A stretch of DNA of 24,536 nt from CANQBR01 sp964641395 (GCA_964641395.1 CAZXKQ010000027.1:1-24536), one strand, 5' to 3'; positions 6,440 to 14,587 are shown, counted from the stretch's first letter. Numbers and translations: made by a program. The notes: generated from the sequence alone by a model not told the origin.

Positions 6440-9373
6440 CTAGTTGGCGGTGGGAAGGTTGGCGGCAGAGAAGAGGCTGCGGAGGCGGATCTTGGCCGCC
6501 CCTAGGTTTTCGATATCGTCGATTTTCAGCTGGGTGTAGATGCGGCCCTGGGCTTCCAGGATGCGGCGGCATTCGTCGGCGGTGATGGCGTCGCAGCCGC
6601 AGCCGAAGTTGACGAACTGCACCAGCTGGCAGTCAGGGTGCTGGGTTACGTAGTGGGCGGCGGCGTAGAGGCGGCTGTGGTAGGTCCACTGGTTGAGGAC
6701 GTGGAGGGAGGCGAAGCACTCCTCCGGACTCAGCAGGGGAGCCACGGCATCCTCGCTGACCACGGCGGCCCCCATGGTGGTGAGGAGCCGGTCTATGCCG
6801 TGGTTCACCTTGGGATCCGCCTGGTAGGGCCGGCCGGCCATGATGATGATGGGCTTGCCTGCCGCCCTGGCCTGGGCCATGATCTGCCGGCCCTGGGCCT
6901 GCACCTGGGCTAAAAAGTCATAGTAGGCCTTATAGGCCCTGTCCAGGGCCCGCTGGATGTCCTCAGCCTCGATGGTGGGGAAGTCCTCCTCCAGCATGGC
7001 GGCCAGGTGCTTGGCCAAAACTCGCCGGTTGTTGAGGCTCAGGTAGTCGAAGTAACAGTGGACCTGGCCCAGCTGGTGGATGTTGGCCTTCAGCACCTCC
7101 GGATAGTAGGCCACTACCGGGCAGTTGTAGCAGTTGTCTGTGCCGCTTTCGCTGATGTTGTAGGTCATACAGGGGTAGAAGATGTACTCCAGCCCCTGCC
7201 GCAGCAGCCAGTTGATGTGGCCGTGCATCAGCTTGGCCGGGTAGCACACCGTGTCGCTGGGGATGGTGCCCTGGCCGTCGCTGTAGATGTTCTTGTTCTC
7301 GATGGGGCTCACCACCACGTCGAAGCCCAGCTCAGTCAAGAGGCTGTGCCAGAAGGGCAGCAGCTCGTACATATTGAGGCCCAGGGGCAGGCCTATCTTC
7401 CCCCGAGGCGCCTCCGGCTGCCGCTGGTGCCGCAGCCCCTCCAGGAGGCTGAGCTTGTAACGGTAGAGGTTGAAGCTGTCGTCGGGGTCGCAGTGGGTGA
7501 TGGGCCGCTCGCAGCGGTTGCCGCTGATGAAGCGGCGGCCGCCGGCAAAGGTGTTCACCGTCAGGTGGCAGTGGTTGCTGCAGAGGCCGCAGGTGACGGC
7601 CAGCACCTTGTGGAAGAAGTGGTCTAGCTGCTCTTTGTCCAGGGTGGTAGTAGGCTTGGGGGCGGCCAGGTACTTCTCCCGGGCGTAGAGGGCGGCCCCA
7701 TAGGCCCCCATGAGGCCGGCGATGTTAGGCCGGGTGACCTGTTGGCCCATCTCCCTTTCGAAGGCCCGCAGCACGCAGTCGTTGAGGAAGGTGCCTCCCT
7801 GGACCACGATGTGCCGGCCGATGCTCTCCTTGCTGCTAGGCCGGATCACCTTGTAGAGGGCGTTCTTGATGATGCTCATGGAGAGGCCGGCGCTGATGTT
7901 GTTGACGCTGATCCCGTCCTTCTGGGCCTGCTTGACGCCGCTGTTCATGAAGACGGTGCAGCGGCTGCCCAGGTCCACCGGCTTGTCGGCGAAGAGGCCC
8001 AGCTGGGCGAAGGCCTGGGTTTTGTAACCTAGGATGCCGGCAAAGGTCTGCAAAAAGCTGCCGCAGCCGCTGGAGCAGGCCTCGTTTAAGAAGATGTTGT
8101 CGATAGCCCGGTTGTGGATCTTCAAGCACTTGATGTCCTGGCCGCCGATGTCCAGGATGAAGTCCACCTCCGGCTGCATGTGGCGGGCGGCGAAGAAGTG
8201 GGCCATGGTCTCTACGATGCCGTAGTCCAGGCCGAAGGCGTGGCGGATTAGGTCCTCCCCGTAGCCGGTAGCGGCGCTGGCTAGCAGCTCCAGCTGGGGC
8301 TGCTCCTGGTAGAGCTGGCCCAGGTAGTTCTTGACGGCCACCACCGGGTTGCCCCTGTTGCCCTGGTAGAAGGAGGCCAGCAGGCGGCAGTCCTCATCGA
8401 TGAGGACCATCTTGATGGTGGTGCTGCCGGAGTCCACCCCCAGGTAGGCCTTGCGGGCCTGCTCCAGGGGGGCGGTGGGCACGGTGGCCCGGCTGTGCCG
8501 CTCCTTGAAGGCGGCGTACTCCTCCTGGTTGGCGAAGAGGGGAGGGGCATAGGCCAGGCTGCTCACCTGGGAGGCGGTGCGGAGGAGCTGGGGCAGGGCC
8601 AGCAGGTCGGCAGTCTGCTCCGCGCAGAGGGCGGCGCCGATGGCCACGTAGAAGAGGCTGTTCTCCGGACAGAGGCCCTTTACATGGAGCTTCTCGTCGA
8701 AGCAGTCCCGCAGCTTGCTCATGAAGGTGAGGGGGCCGCCTAGGTAGAGGACGTTCCCCTTGATGGGCCGGCCCTTGGCCAGGCCGGTCACCGCCTGGCT
8801 GGCCACCGCTTGGAAGATGCTGGCGCTCAGGTCGGTCTTGGCCGCTCCCTGGTTCAGGAGGGGCTGGATGTCGCTTTTGGCGAAGACGCCGCAGCGGCTG
8901 GCTATGGTATAGGTGTCCTGGGCGGCCAGGGCCAGGTCGTTCATGGCCAGGGTTTCTACGTTCAGCAGGGCGGCCATCTGGTCGATGAAGGCGCCGGTGC
9001 CGCCGGCACAGGAGTCGTTCATGCAGGCGTCGAAGTGGCGGCCTAAAAAGAGGATCTTCGCATCCTCCCCCCCTAGCTCGATGACCACGTCCGTCTGAGG
9101 TTCCAGCTTCTCCGTGGCGATCTTTTCTGCGAAGACCTCCTGTACGAACTGGAGCTGGCAGCGTTCCGCTATCCCCAGGCTGGCGCTGCCGCTGACGGCC
9201 AGCTTGGCCCTGTCCAGGTGGGGGAAGCGTTGGCGCAGCTCTTCCAGCAGGTTGAGGAGGTTGAGGGCGATCTGGCTGTAGTGGCGCTGGTACTTGCTAA
9301 AGAGCAGCTGGCCGTCCTCAGCTAGGACGGCGATCTTGATGGTGGTGCTGCCGATGTCGAAGCCTATGCGCAT
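6440..9373 (-). CDS. tandem BadF/HgdC-type activase with DUF2229 (acyl-CoA dehydratase activase-related)
   Basis: The 977-residue protein has two ASKHA ATPase modules. The first starts FDIGSTT (5-11) and carries cysteines at 122 (SCAGGTGAF) and 161 (SRCGVFAKSD). Their 39-residue spacing equals that of HgdC C127/C166, which hold a [4Fe-4S] cluster between subunits. The second starts VDSGSTT (313-319), with C433/C437 and C472. A cysteine cluster CGLCSNHC...CERP (595-624) and the DUF2229 region (about 655-870, with PCMTYN and DNCYNCP) follow. In the family this activator uses ATP to inject an electron into an oxygen-sensitive dehydratase. The start ATG 9373 has a GAGGGGG-like site upstream. It is transcribed with the downstream half at 5180-6421, and both ORFs share one frame with only a TAG between them. 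Confidence 0.88.
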   Translation of the reverse strand: MRIGFDIGSTTIKIAVLAEDGQLLFSKYQRHYSQIALNLLNLLEELRQRFPHLDRAKLAVSGSASLGIAERCQLQFVQEVFAEKIATEKLEPQTDVVIELGGEDAKILFLGRHFDACMNDSCAGGTGAFIDQMAALLNVETLAMNDLALAAQDTYTIASRCGVFAKSDIQPLLNQGAAKTDLSASIFQAVASQAVTGLAKGRPIKGNVLYLGGPLTFMSKLRDCFDEKLHVKGLCPENSLFYVAIGAALCAEQTADLLALPQLLRTASQVSSLAYAPPLFANQEEYAAFKERHSRATVPTAPLEQARKAYLGVDSGSTTIKMVLIDEDCRLLASFYQGNRGNPVVAVKNYLGQLYQEQPQLELLASAATGYGEDLIRHAFGLDYGIVETMAHFFAARHMQPEVDFILDIGGQDIKCLKIHNRAIDNIFLNEACSSGCGSFLQTFAGILGYKTQAFAQLGLFADKPVDLGSRCTVFMNSGVKQAQKDGISVNNISAGLSMSIIKNALYKVIRPSSKESIGRHIVVQGGTFLNDCVLRAFEREMGQQVTRPNIAGLMGAYGAALYAREKYLAAPKPTTTLDKEQLDHFFHKVLAVTCGLCSNHCHLTVNTFAGGRRFISGNRCERPITHCDPDDSFNLYRYKLSLLEGLRHQRQPEAPRGKIGLPLGLNMYELLPFWHSLLTELGFDVVVSPIENKNIYSDGQGTIPSDTVCYPAKLMHGHINWLLRQGLEYIFYPCMTYNISESGTDNCYNCPVVAYYPEVLKANIHQLGQVHCYFDYLSLNNRRVLAKHLAAMLEEDFPTIEAEDIQRALDRAYKAYYDFLAQVQAQGRQIMAQARAAGKPIIIMAGRPYQADPKVNHGIDRLLTTMGAAVVSEDAVAPLLSPEECFASLHVLNQWTYHSRLYAAAHYVTQHPDCQLVQFVNFGCGCDAITADECRRILEAQGRIYTQLKIDDIENLGAAKIRLRSLFSAANLPTAN

Positions 9374-9447
9374 GGGAACCCCCTCGGCTCATACGGAAAC
9401 AGTATACGTCATATAAGAAAAGTTGATGCTTACTATAAAAGGGGAAA

Positions 9448-9476
9448 GCGCGGTACTAGTACGAAAACTACCGCGC
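9448..9476. other. hairpin in the divergent region between activase and ATPase genes
   Basis: GCGCGGTA (9448-9455) pairs with TACCGCGC (9469-9476); a smaller palindrome GTACTAGTAC (9453-9462) overlaps its left arm. It lies between the two divergent genes, upstream of the plus-strand promoter. It has only a broken T-run on the minus side, so terminator function is doubtful. A protein-binding site is possible. Confidence 0.35.
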
Positions 9477-9490
9477 CGTCAATCCTAATG

Positions 9491-9520
9491 TTTACAGATA
9501 CGGTCAATTTATTATATAAT
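9491..9520 (+). promoter_or_regulatory. promoter of the J-domain/HerA fusion gene
   Basis: TTTACA (9491-9496) and a perfect TATAAT (9515-9520) are separated by 18 bases. Transcription should begin near 9527, about 40 bases before the chosen start codon. Confidence 0.7.
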
Positions 9521-9566
9521 AGGGGAGGAAAAAAATCCAGTAAAAAAGGCTAAAAGGATGGATAGC

Positions 9567-11444
9567 ATGGGAAATTATTACCAAGTACTGGGCCTTGAAC
9601 CTACTGCCACAGACCAGGAGGTGAAGGCTGCCTACCTGGCCAAGAAGATGGCCCTCTTAGACCAGATGCAGGCTACCGATCCAAGCGCCCTGCAGCAGGC
9701 GGCGGCAGCGGTAGCCGCCTTGAACACCGCCTACCAGACCCTGGGAGACCCGGCCGCCCGCCAGGCCTACGATGCCGCCCTGGCCCAGGGTGGCGGCCCG
9801 GAGGAGGGGAGCAAGATCCACCTCTGCCAGGGGCAGGCCGGCCCCATCTACCTGGAGCCGAAGATGGCCAACCGCCACGGCCTCATCGCCGGCGCCACCG
9901 GCACCGGCAAGACCGTCACCCTGAAGGTGCTGGCGGAGGCCTTCAGCGACCTGGGAGTGCCGGTCTTCCTAGGGGACATCAAGGGGGACGTGTGCGGCCT
10001 GGCCAAGCCCGGGGCCGACCCGGCGGCGCTGAAGAAGCGGCTCCAGAGCAAGCTGGGCCTGGACCAAGACTGGCCGGTGCGGGGCTACCCGGTGCGCTTC
10101 TGGGACGTGTACGGGGCCAAGGGCCACCCGGTGCGGACCACCGTCTCCGAGCTGGGACCGGAGCTGTTGAGCCGCATCCTGGAGTTGAACGAGACCCAGA
10201 GCGGGGTGCTGAACATCGTCTTCAAGGTGGCAGATGATAACGGCCTCCTGCTGCTGGACTTTAAGGATCTGCGCAGCATGGTGCAGTACGTAGGGGAGCA
10301 CGCCGGGGACTTTAAGACCAGCTACGGGACGGTCTCCGCCACCAGCATCGGGGCCATCCAGCGGGCCCTGCTGCGGCTGGAGGGCCAGGGGGCGGACCAG
10401 TTCTTCGGGGAGCCGGCCCTGGAATTGCAGGACCTCTTCGCCCGGGACGAGGCCGGCCGGGGGGTCATCAACCTGCTGGACTGCGTAGAGCTGATCCAGT
10501 CCCCCCTGCTGTATTCCACCTTCCTCCTCTGGCTGCTGTCCAGCCTCTACGACATGCTGCCGGAGGCAGGGGACCTGGCCCAGCCTAAGATCGTCTTCTT
10601 CTTCGACGAGGCCCACCTGATCTTCAAAGATGCTTCCCGCTCCCTTTTGGACAAGGTGGAGCAGATCGTGCGCCTGATCCGCTCCAAGGGGGTGGGGGTG
10701 TACTTCATCACCCAGTCCCCCTCGGACATACCGGATAACATCCTGGCCCAGCTGGGCAACAAGGTGCAGCACGCCCTGCGGGCCTACACCCCCAAGGAGC
10801 AGAAGGCCTTGAGGGCGGCCGCCCAGTCCTTCAGGAGCAACCCGGAGCTGGATGCAGAGGCTACCCTAGGCCAGCTAGGCACGGGAGAGGTGCTAGTCTC
10901 CCTCCTGGACGGGGAGGGCATCCCCACCATGGTGCAGCGGGCCTATGTGATGCCGCCCCACAGCTTCCTGGGAGTGTGCCCGGAGGCGGAGCGGCAGGCC
11001 CTGATAGCCGCCAGCCCCTTGCAGGCCAAGTACGCCCAGGTGATAGACCGGGAGTCGGCCTTCGAAATCCTCACCAACCGCTATGCAGCAGAGCAGGAGG
11101 CGGAGGAGGAGGCAGCCAGGCAGAAGCAGGCGGCCAAGGAAGAGGCAGCCCGGGCCAAGGAAGAGGAGAGGGCCCGGAAGGAGGCGGCCAAAGAAGCCGT
11201 CCGCCAACAGCGGGAGGCGGAGCGGGCCGCACGGGCCGCAGCCAAGGAGAAATCCTCCGCCCAGGAGGCGGTGGACTACCTAGGCCGCTCCCTGGGCCGC
11301 AAGGCGGCCAACAAGGCGACCACCGTGCTGATCAACACGGCGGCAGAGGCAGTGCTGGGGGGCCTCCTAGGAGGCAGTTCCCGGCGCAGGAGCTCCAGCG
11401 GCCAGAGCCTGGCCCGGGGCATCCTAGGCAGCCTCTTCAGATAG
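9567..11444 (+). CDS. fusion of a degenerate J domain with a HerA/YjgR-type (DUF853) ATPase
   Basis: Residues 1-72 read as a J domain (NYYQVLGLEPTATDQEVKAAY ... LNTAYQTLGDPAARQAYDAAL), but the HPD triad that activates DnaK is absent; the loop reads KKMALLDQMQ. A FtsK/HerA-like ATPase follows, with Walker A GATGTGKT (109-116) and Walker B FFFDEAH near residue 345, then the YjgR-like block FITQSPSDIPDNILAQLGNK. A long Ala/Glu/Arg-rich coiled coil and a basic Ser/Arg/Gly tail end the protein. DUF853 proteins are predicted DNA or protein translocating hexamers of unknown role. I chose ATG 9567 because AAAGGA lies eight bases upstream. The ATG at 9558 overlaps that site, so the longer form adds only three residues. 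The gene is monocistronic, with its own promoter and terminator. Confidence 0.85.
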   Translation: MGNYYQVLGLEPTATDQEVKAAYLAKKMALLDQMQATDPSALQQAAAAVAALNTAYQTLGDPAARQAYDAALAQGGGPEEGSKIHLCQGQAGPIYLEPKMANRHGLIAGATGTGKTVTLKVLAEAFSDLGVPVFLGDIKGDVCGLAKPGADPAALKKRLQSKLGLDQDWPVRGYPVRFWDVYGAKGHPVRTTVSELGPELLSRILELNETQSGVLNIVFKVADDNGLLLLDFKDLRSMVQYVGEHAGDFKTSYGTVSATSIGAIQRALLRLEGQGADQFFGEPALELQDLFARDEAGRGVINLLDCVELIQSPLLYSTFLLWLLSSLYDMLPEAGDLAQPKIVFFFDEAHLIFKDASRSLLDKVEQIVRLIRSKGVGVYFITQSPSDIPDNILAQLGNKVQHALRAYTPKEQKALRAAAQSFRSNPELDAEATLGQLGTGEVLVSLLDGEGIPTMVQRAYVMPPHSFLGVCPEAERQALIAASPLQAKYAQVIDRESAFEILTNRYAAEQEAEEEAARQKQAAKEEAARAKEEERARKEAAKEAVRQQREAERAARAAAKEKSSAQEAVDYLGRSLGRKAANKATTVLINTAAEAVLGGLLGGSSRRRSSSGQSLARGILGSLFR

Positions 11445-11461
11445 GCGGTATAACAAAAAAA

Positions 11462-11488
11462 GGGCTCCCAGCCTCAGGCTGGGGGCCT
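11462..11488. terminator. shared terminator between convergent genes
   Basis: CCCAGCC (11467-11473) pairs with GGCTGGG (11477-11483) around TCA, and the stem extends outward to about 11462 and 11488. An A-run precedes and a T-rich run follows, so both the ATPase gene and the convergent cupin gene can end here. Confidence 0.8.
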
Positions 11489-11508
11489 GTTTCTTTAGGG
11501 CGGAGGCC

Positions 11509-11862
11509 CTAGACGGCGGCCTTCACCACCAGGGCCTGGACCCGCAGGTCTTCCGCGGCCTCCGGCGGATTGGCGATGGAGTGGCTGTGGCCCTCAGGGC
11601 AGTAGGCGCTGTCCCCTGGGCGGAGGAGCAGCTCCTCCCCGTCCTCGCAGTAGCGGCCTACGCCGGCCAGGATGCGCAGGATCTCGCTGCTGCCCTTATG
11701 GCAGTGGTAGCCCAGGCTGCAGCCCGGCTTGAGGATGACCTCCGCATACATGGTGATGGCCGGGTGGAGCAGGGCCTCGTCCATGTAGTGGCAGATGACG
11801 CACTCCCCGCTGCCGCCGAAGCGGCCTACGCTGATATCGGTCTTTCTTTCCTTGATGAGCAT
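11509..11862 (-). CDS. small single-domain cupin protein
   Basis: The 117-residue protein is a single cupin barrel. The first cupin motif is visible as GYHCHKGSSEILRILAGVGRY, giving metal-ligand candidates at the two histidines and the glutamate. The second is LRPGDSAYCPEGHSHSIANP with its histidine. Small stand-alone cupins bind metals and may be isomerases, dioxygenases or ligand sensors; the sequence does not say which. The ATG at 11862 has AGGAAGG-type purines upstream on the minus strand. It is convergent with the ATPase gene and divergent from the ABC importer at 12023, so it may have its own promoter in the roughly 75 bp before the importer promoter. Confidence 0.8.
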   Translation of the reverse strand: MLIKERKTDISVGRFGGSGECVICHYMDEALLHPAITMYAEVILKPGCSLGYHCHKGSSEILRILAGVGRYCEDGEELLLRPGDSAYCPEGHSHSIANPPEAAEDLRVQALVVKAAV

Positions 11863-11939
11863 GATGAGCCCCCCTTCCTGCTGCCTCCATTATAACCTGA
11901 AAGAGGCGGGGAGAGGTAGAGAATTTTTGCAAAAAACGC

Positions 11940-12000
11940 TTTACAAATTTAACACGCTAAAGTATAATGATAGCTGTTAGGCCCTCCCTGCCGGGGAGGG
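11940..12000 (+). promoter_or_regulatory. promoter and leader hairpin of the amino acid importer operon
   Basis: TTTACA (11940-11945) and TATAAT (11963-11968) are exactly 17 bases apart. The short leader opens with a 7-bp GC hairpin (11982-11988 with 11994-12000), which ends 22 bases before the ATG and may stabilise the mRNA. No T-box or other riboswitch signature was recognised. Confidence 0.75.
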
Positions 12001-12022
12001 GAAGATTAAGCGAGGTGTAAAA

Positions 12023-12787
12023 ATGAAAAAACTACTGCTCTTCATCGTCAGCGTCCTCCTGGTCCTGCTGGTAGCCGGCTGCGGCGACGCGCCTAAGAAA
12101 ATGGTCATCGGCCTGGATGACAACTTCGCCCCCATGGGCTTCCGGGATGAGAAGAACGAGATCGTAGGCCTGGACATAGACCTGGCCCGGGAGGCCTGCA
12201 AACGGGCAGGCATCACCGACGTGCAGTTCAAACCCATCGACTGGGGTGCCAAGGAGGCGGAGATCAAGTCTAAACGGATCGACGCCATCTGGAACTGCTT
12301 CACCGTGAACCCGGAGCGGGAAAAGGTCTACGGCCTCAGCAAGCCCTACCTGAACAACTCCCAGATGGTCTGCGTGCCGATTAATTCCACCATCGCCAAG
12401 ATCAGCGACTTACCGGGCAAGGTGGTAGCCGTACAGGATGACTCCACCGGCGCCTACCTGCTGGACAAGAACGACAAGCTGCGGACCAGCCTGAAGGACT
12501 ACCGGAAGTATCCGGACTTCGCCGCCGTCTACCTGGACATGGATAACGGGCGGGTAGACGCCATGGTGGTGGACGCAGTGCTGGTGCGCTACTACATGGC
12601 CAAGCACCCAGACAAGTACAAGGTGCTGGACGAGACCATGGGCAACGAGGTGGTAGCGGTGGCCTTCCGCAAGGACGACAAGGACTTTAGGGAGCGGATT
12701 GACAAGGCCCTGGACGAGATGAAGAAGGACGGCACCGCCAAGAAGCTGAGCGAGAAGTGGCTGGGTGCGGACATCATCAAGTACTGA
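12023..12787 (+). CDS. amino acid ABC transporter substrate-binding lipoprotein (family 3)
   Basis: The 254-residue precursor starts with a lipoprotein signal (KK, a hydrophobic core, lipobox LVAGC with lipidated C20). The mature part is a periplasmic binding protein-like family 3 fold. It begins VIGLDDNFAPMGFRDE and has the family signature GLDIDLAREACKRAG; the hinge and lobe 2 include DLPGKVVAVQDDSTGAYLL. It should capture a polar amino acid outside the membrane and hand it to the permease at 12886. Ligand identity (for example cystine, arginine or glutamine) cannot be read reliably. GAGGTG precedes the ATG at 12023. The gene is separated from the permease by 98 bp with a large hairpin, so the binding protein is probably made in excess. 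Confidence 0.9.
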   Translation: MKKLLLFIVSVLLVLLVAGCGDAPKKMVIGLDDNFAPMGFRDEKNEIVGLDIDLAREACKRAGITDVQFKPIDWGAKEAEIKSKRIDAIWNCFTVNPEREKVYGLSKPYLNNSQMVCVPINSTIAKISDLPGKVVAVQDDSTGAYLLDKNDKLRTSLKDYRKYPDFAAVYLDMDNGRVDAMVVDAVLVRYYMAKHPDKYKVLDETMGNEVVAVAFRKDDKDFRERIDKALDEMKKDGTAKKLSEKWLGADIIKY

Positions 12788-12803
12788 GCCCCACAGGATA
12801 CGA

Positions 12804-12877
12804 GAAGATGTGAGTATGGCGGGCAGGGCGTCTGTCCGCCATCTTCTAAATTAGGGGCCGCCCCAGGGGCGGCAGGG
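12804..12877 (+). other. intergenic hairpins between binding-protein and permease genes
   Basis: A two-part stem pairs GAAGAT (12804-12809) with ATCTTC (12841-12846). Inside it, GGCGG(G)CAG (from 12818) pairs with CTGTCCGCC (ending 12840). A second GC stem, GCCGCC/GGCGGC, lies at about 12858-12873, just before the permease ribosome-binding site. None is followed by a T-run. Such hairpins commonly protect the upstream mRNA or lower expression of downstream genes, which would suit a binding-protein-dependent importer. Confidence 0.5.
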
Positions 12878-12885
12878 AGTCTGGT

Positions 12886-13530
12886 ATGAGTTATTTAGCG
12901 AATATTATCCCCCAGATGTTGGAAGGGGCCGTCACCACCGGCCAGATCTTCGCCATCACCCTCTGTCTGTCCCTTCCCATAGGCATGTTGCTGGCCCTGT
13001 GCCGCCTGTCCAGCTTTATGCCCCTGCAGAAGCTGGTAGCCTTCTACGTCTGGGTGCTGCGGGGCACCCCCCTGATGTTGCAACTGCTCTTCTTCTACTT
13101 CGCCCTGCCTAGCGTAGGCATCCGCTTCGAGGACTTTACCGCCGCCATGCTGGGCTTCGTGCTGAACTATTCCGCCTATTTCTGCGAGATCTTCCGGGCG
13201 GGCATCCAGGCCATCCCGGTGGGCCAGTACGAGGCGGCCCACACCCTGGGCATGAGCTACGTGCAGACCATGCGCCGGATCATCCTGCCCCAGGTGCTGC
13301 GGATCATCCTGCCGCCGGTGAGCAACGAGACCATCACCCTGGTAAAGGACACCTCCCTGGTCTACGTGCTGGCCATGAACGATTTGATGCGCACGGCCCG
13401 CAACCTGGTGCAGCGGGACTTCGACATCACTCCCTTCCTGGTGGCTGGCTGCTTCTACCTGTTGGCCACCCTGTTGCTGACCATCCTCTTCAACCATCTG
13501 GAGAGGCGCTTCTCTAGGTACGATAAGTAG
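12886..13530 (+). CDS. amino acid ABC transporter permease (HisMQ family)
   Basis: The 214-residue membrane protein has about five hydrophobic segments and the polar amino acid permease signature. YVWVLRGTPLMLQLLFFYFALP lies near residues 45-66. The EAA coupling motif EAAHTLGMSYVQTMRRIILPQ is near 122-142 and contacts the ATPase. It forms the inner-membrane channel, probably as a homodimer since no second permease is encoded. GGGAG lies upstream of the ATG at 12886. The stop is 12 bases before the chosen ATPase start, so the two are transcribed and translated together. Confidence 0.92.
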   Translation: MSYLANIIPQMLEGAVTTGQIFAITLCLSLPIGMLLALCRLSSFMPLQKLVAFYVWVLRGTPLMLQLLFFYFALPSVGIRFEDFTAAMLGFVLNYSAYFCEIFRAGIQAIPVGQYEAAHTLGMSYVQTMRRIILPQVLRIILPPVSNETITLVKDTSLVYVLAMNDLMRTARNLVQRDFDITPFLVAGCFYLLATLLLTILFNHLERRFSRYDK

Positions 13531-13542
13531 GGGGTGCGGAAC

Positions 13543-14301
13543 GTGTACAAGATTGAAGCTAGGAACATCCATAAGAATTTTGCCGACCTTGAGGTGCTGC
13601 GGGGCATAGACCTGGAAGTGGCGGAGGGGGAGGTAGTGGCTGTTATCGGCCCCTCCGGCGGCGGCAAGTCTACCCTGTTGCGCTGCTTGAACAAGTTGGA
13701 GGATATCGACCAGGGGAGCATCATCATCGACGGAGAGGTGCTGGCCCGGGAGACCCCCGACGGAACGGAGTACGTGAGCAGGAAGGAGGCCCGGCGCATC
13801 GCCTGCAAGATGGGCATGGTCTTCCAACAGTTCAACCTCTTCCCCCACATGACGGTGCTGGAAAACCTCATTGAAGCCCCGGTGCAGGTGCAGAAGCGGC
13901 CTAAGGATGAGGTGATCAAGGAGGCGGAGCTGCTCCTGGCCAAGGTGGGCCTGTCGGAGAAACGGGATGCCTATCCCCGCCAGCTCAGCGGCGGCCAGCA
14001 GCAGCGGGTGGCCATAGCCCGGGCCCTGGCTATGAAGCCTGCCATCATGCTCTTTGACGAGCCCACCTCCGCCTTGGATCCCGAGCTCACCGGCGAGGTG
14101 TTAAAGACCATGCGGGAGCTGGCGGAGGAGAGGATGACCATGGTGGTGGTGACCCACGAAATGGGCTTCGCCCGCGAGGTGGCCACCAAGGTGCTCTTCA
14201 TGGCGGACGGCTATGTGCAGGAGCAGGGGACGGCGGCAGAGCTCTTCGAAAACCCCAAGAACGAGCGGCTGCAGGCCTTCCTCCACGTAGTCTTGAAGTA
14301 G
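13543..14301 (+). CDS. amino acid ABC transporter ATP-binding protein (GlnQ/HisP type)
   Basis: The 252-residue ATPase drives the importer. Walker A is GPSGGGKS (36-43), the Q-loop is VFQQFNLFPHMTVLENL, the ABC signature is LSGGQQQR, Walker B with the catalytic glutamate is IMLFDEPTSALD, and the switch histidine is in VVVTHEMGFA. I chose GTG 13543 (MYKIEARNIHKNF) because the GGGGTG just after the permease stop fits as its ribosome-binding site. A GTG three codons earlier (13534) lies within that site. A weak terminator follows at 14317-14347, making this the last gene of the operon. Confidence 0.93.
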   Translation: MYKIEARNIHKNFADLEVLRGIDLEVAEGEVVAVIGPSGGGKSTLLRCLNKLEDIDQGSIIIDGEVLARETPDGTEYVSRKEARRIACKMGMVFQQFNLFPHMTVLENLIEAPVQVQKRPKDEVIKEAELLLAKVGLSEKRDAYPRQLSGGQQQRVAIARALAMKPAIMLFDEPTSALDPELTGEVLKTMRELAEERMTMVVVTHEMGFAREVATKVLFMADGYVQEQGTAAELFENPKNERLQAFLHVVLK

Positions 14302-14316
14302 AGGCCGACCCGGCAA

Positions 14317-14347
14317 GAGGCGGGCTGGCTGCCCCCCTCTGTCTTTT
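14317..14347 (+). terminator. terminator of the amino acid importer operon
   Basis: GAGGCGGGC (14317-14325) pairs with GCCCCCCTC (14331-14339) with one internal mismatch around TGGCT, followed by TGTCTTTT. It is reasonable but not perfect. Confidence 0.6.
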
Positions 14348-14388
14348 CACAAATTTGTTGCCAAACGGGCAAACTTCTGCCAAAATTC

Positions 14389-14516
14389 TGTGGTAAGATA
14401 GGAGTGTCAAAGGGATAGGGCAAGCCCCTGCGACAGCAAAACACATCTTTTCATCATACACCTCTCCTTTTTAGCAAGTTGCGCCCTGCCACGGCTGGCA
14501 GGGCGTAGCTTTTTTG
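14389..14516 (+). ncRNA. possible small orphan transcript with its own promoter and terminator
   Basis: In the 346-bp gap between the ABC operon and the Na/Pi gene there is an extended -10 box (TGG then TAAGAT, 14391-14399). About 80 bases later comes a strong terminator: CGCCCTGCCA (14482-14491) pairs with TGGCAGGGCG (14496-14505), the stem extends outward, and Ts follow (14510-14516). No ORF with a ribosome-binding site lies between. A small hairpin GGGC-AA-GCCC (about 14418-14427) sits early in the would-be RNA. The -35 region is poor. It could be a small RNA, or a leader left without its gene. Confidence 0.35.
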
Positions 14517-14558
14517 TGCCGGCCTAGGCTGGCAGGGGGCCAGGCCTGTGTAATAATG

Positions 14559-14587
14559 ATGACAAAGGCAGGCAAAAGTGTTATAAT
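14559..14587 (+). promoter_or_regulatory. promoter of the Na/Pi cotransporter gene
   Basis: ATGACA (14559-14564) and TATAAT (14582-14587) are separated by 17 bases. It lies after the strong terminator at 14482-14516, so the cotransporter gene is an independent unit. No obvious direct-repeat Pho box was seen. Confidence 0.7.

Noticed and set aside
6440..6442. TAG as a pyrrolysine codon
   Set aside because: A well-placed ribosome-binding site and ATG follow within six codons, and no pyl genes are in the window. Reinitiation is the simpler reading.
7007..7627. Long plus-strand ORF opposite the activase gene
   Set aside because: It is a shadow of the GC-rich minus-strand gene: low-complexity Val/Ala/Gln-rich translation, no ribosome-binding site and no family resemblance. 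Similar antisense frames at 9969-10772 and 22007-22696 were dropped for the same reason.
9558..9566. Upstream ATG as start of the J-domain/HerA fusion
   Set aside because: The purine-rich AAAGGA lies immediately before and over this ATG, so it fits as the ribosome-binding site for the ATG at 9567 instead.
14198..14461. Minus-strand ORF over the gap after the ABC operon
   Set aside because: It overlaps the end of the ATPase gene and its terminator, has no ribosome-binding site and a low-complexity Arg/Pro/Ala sequence.
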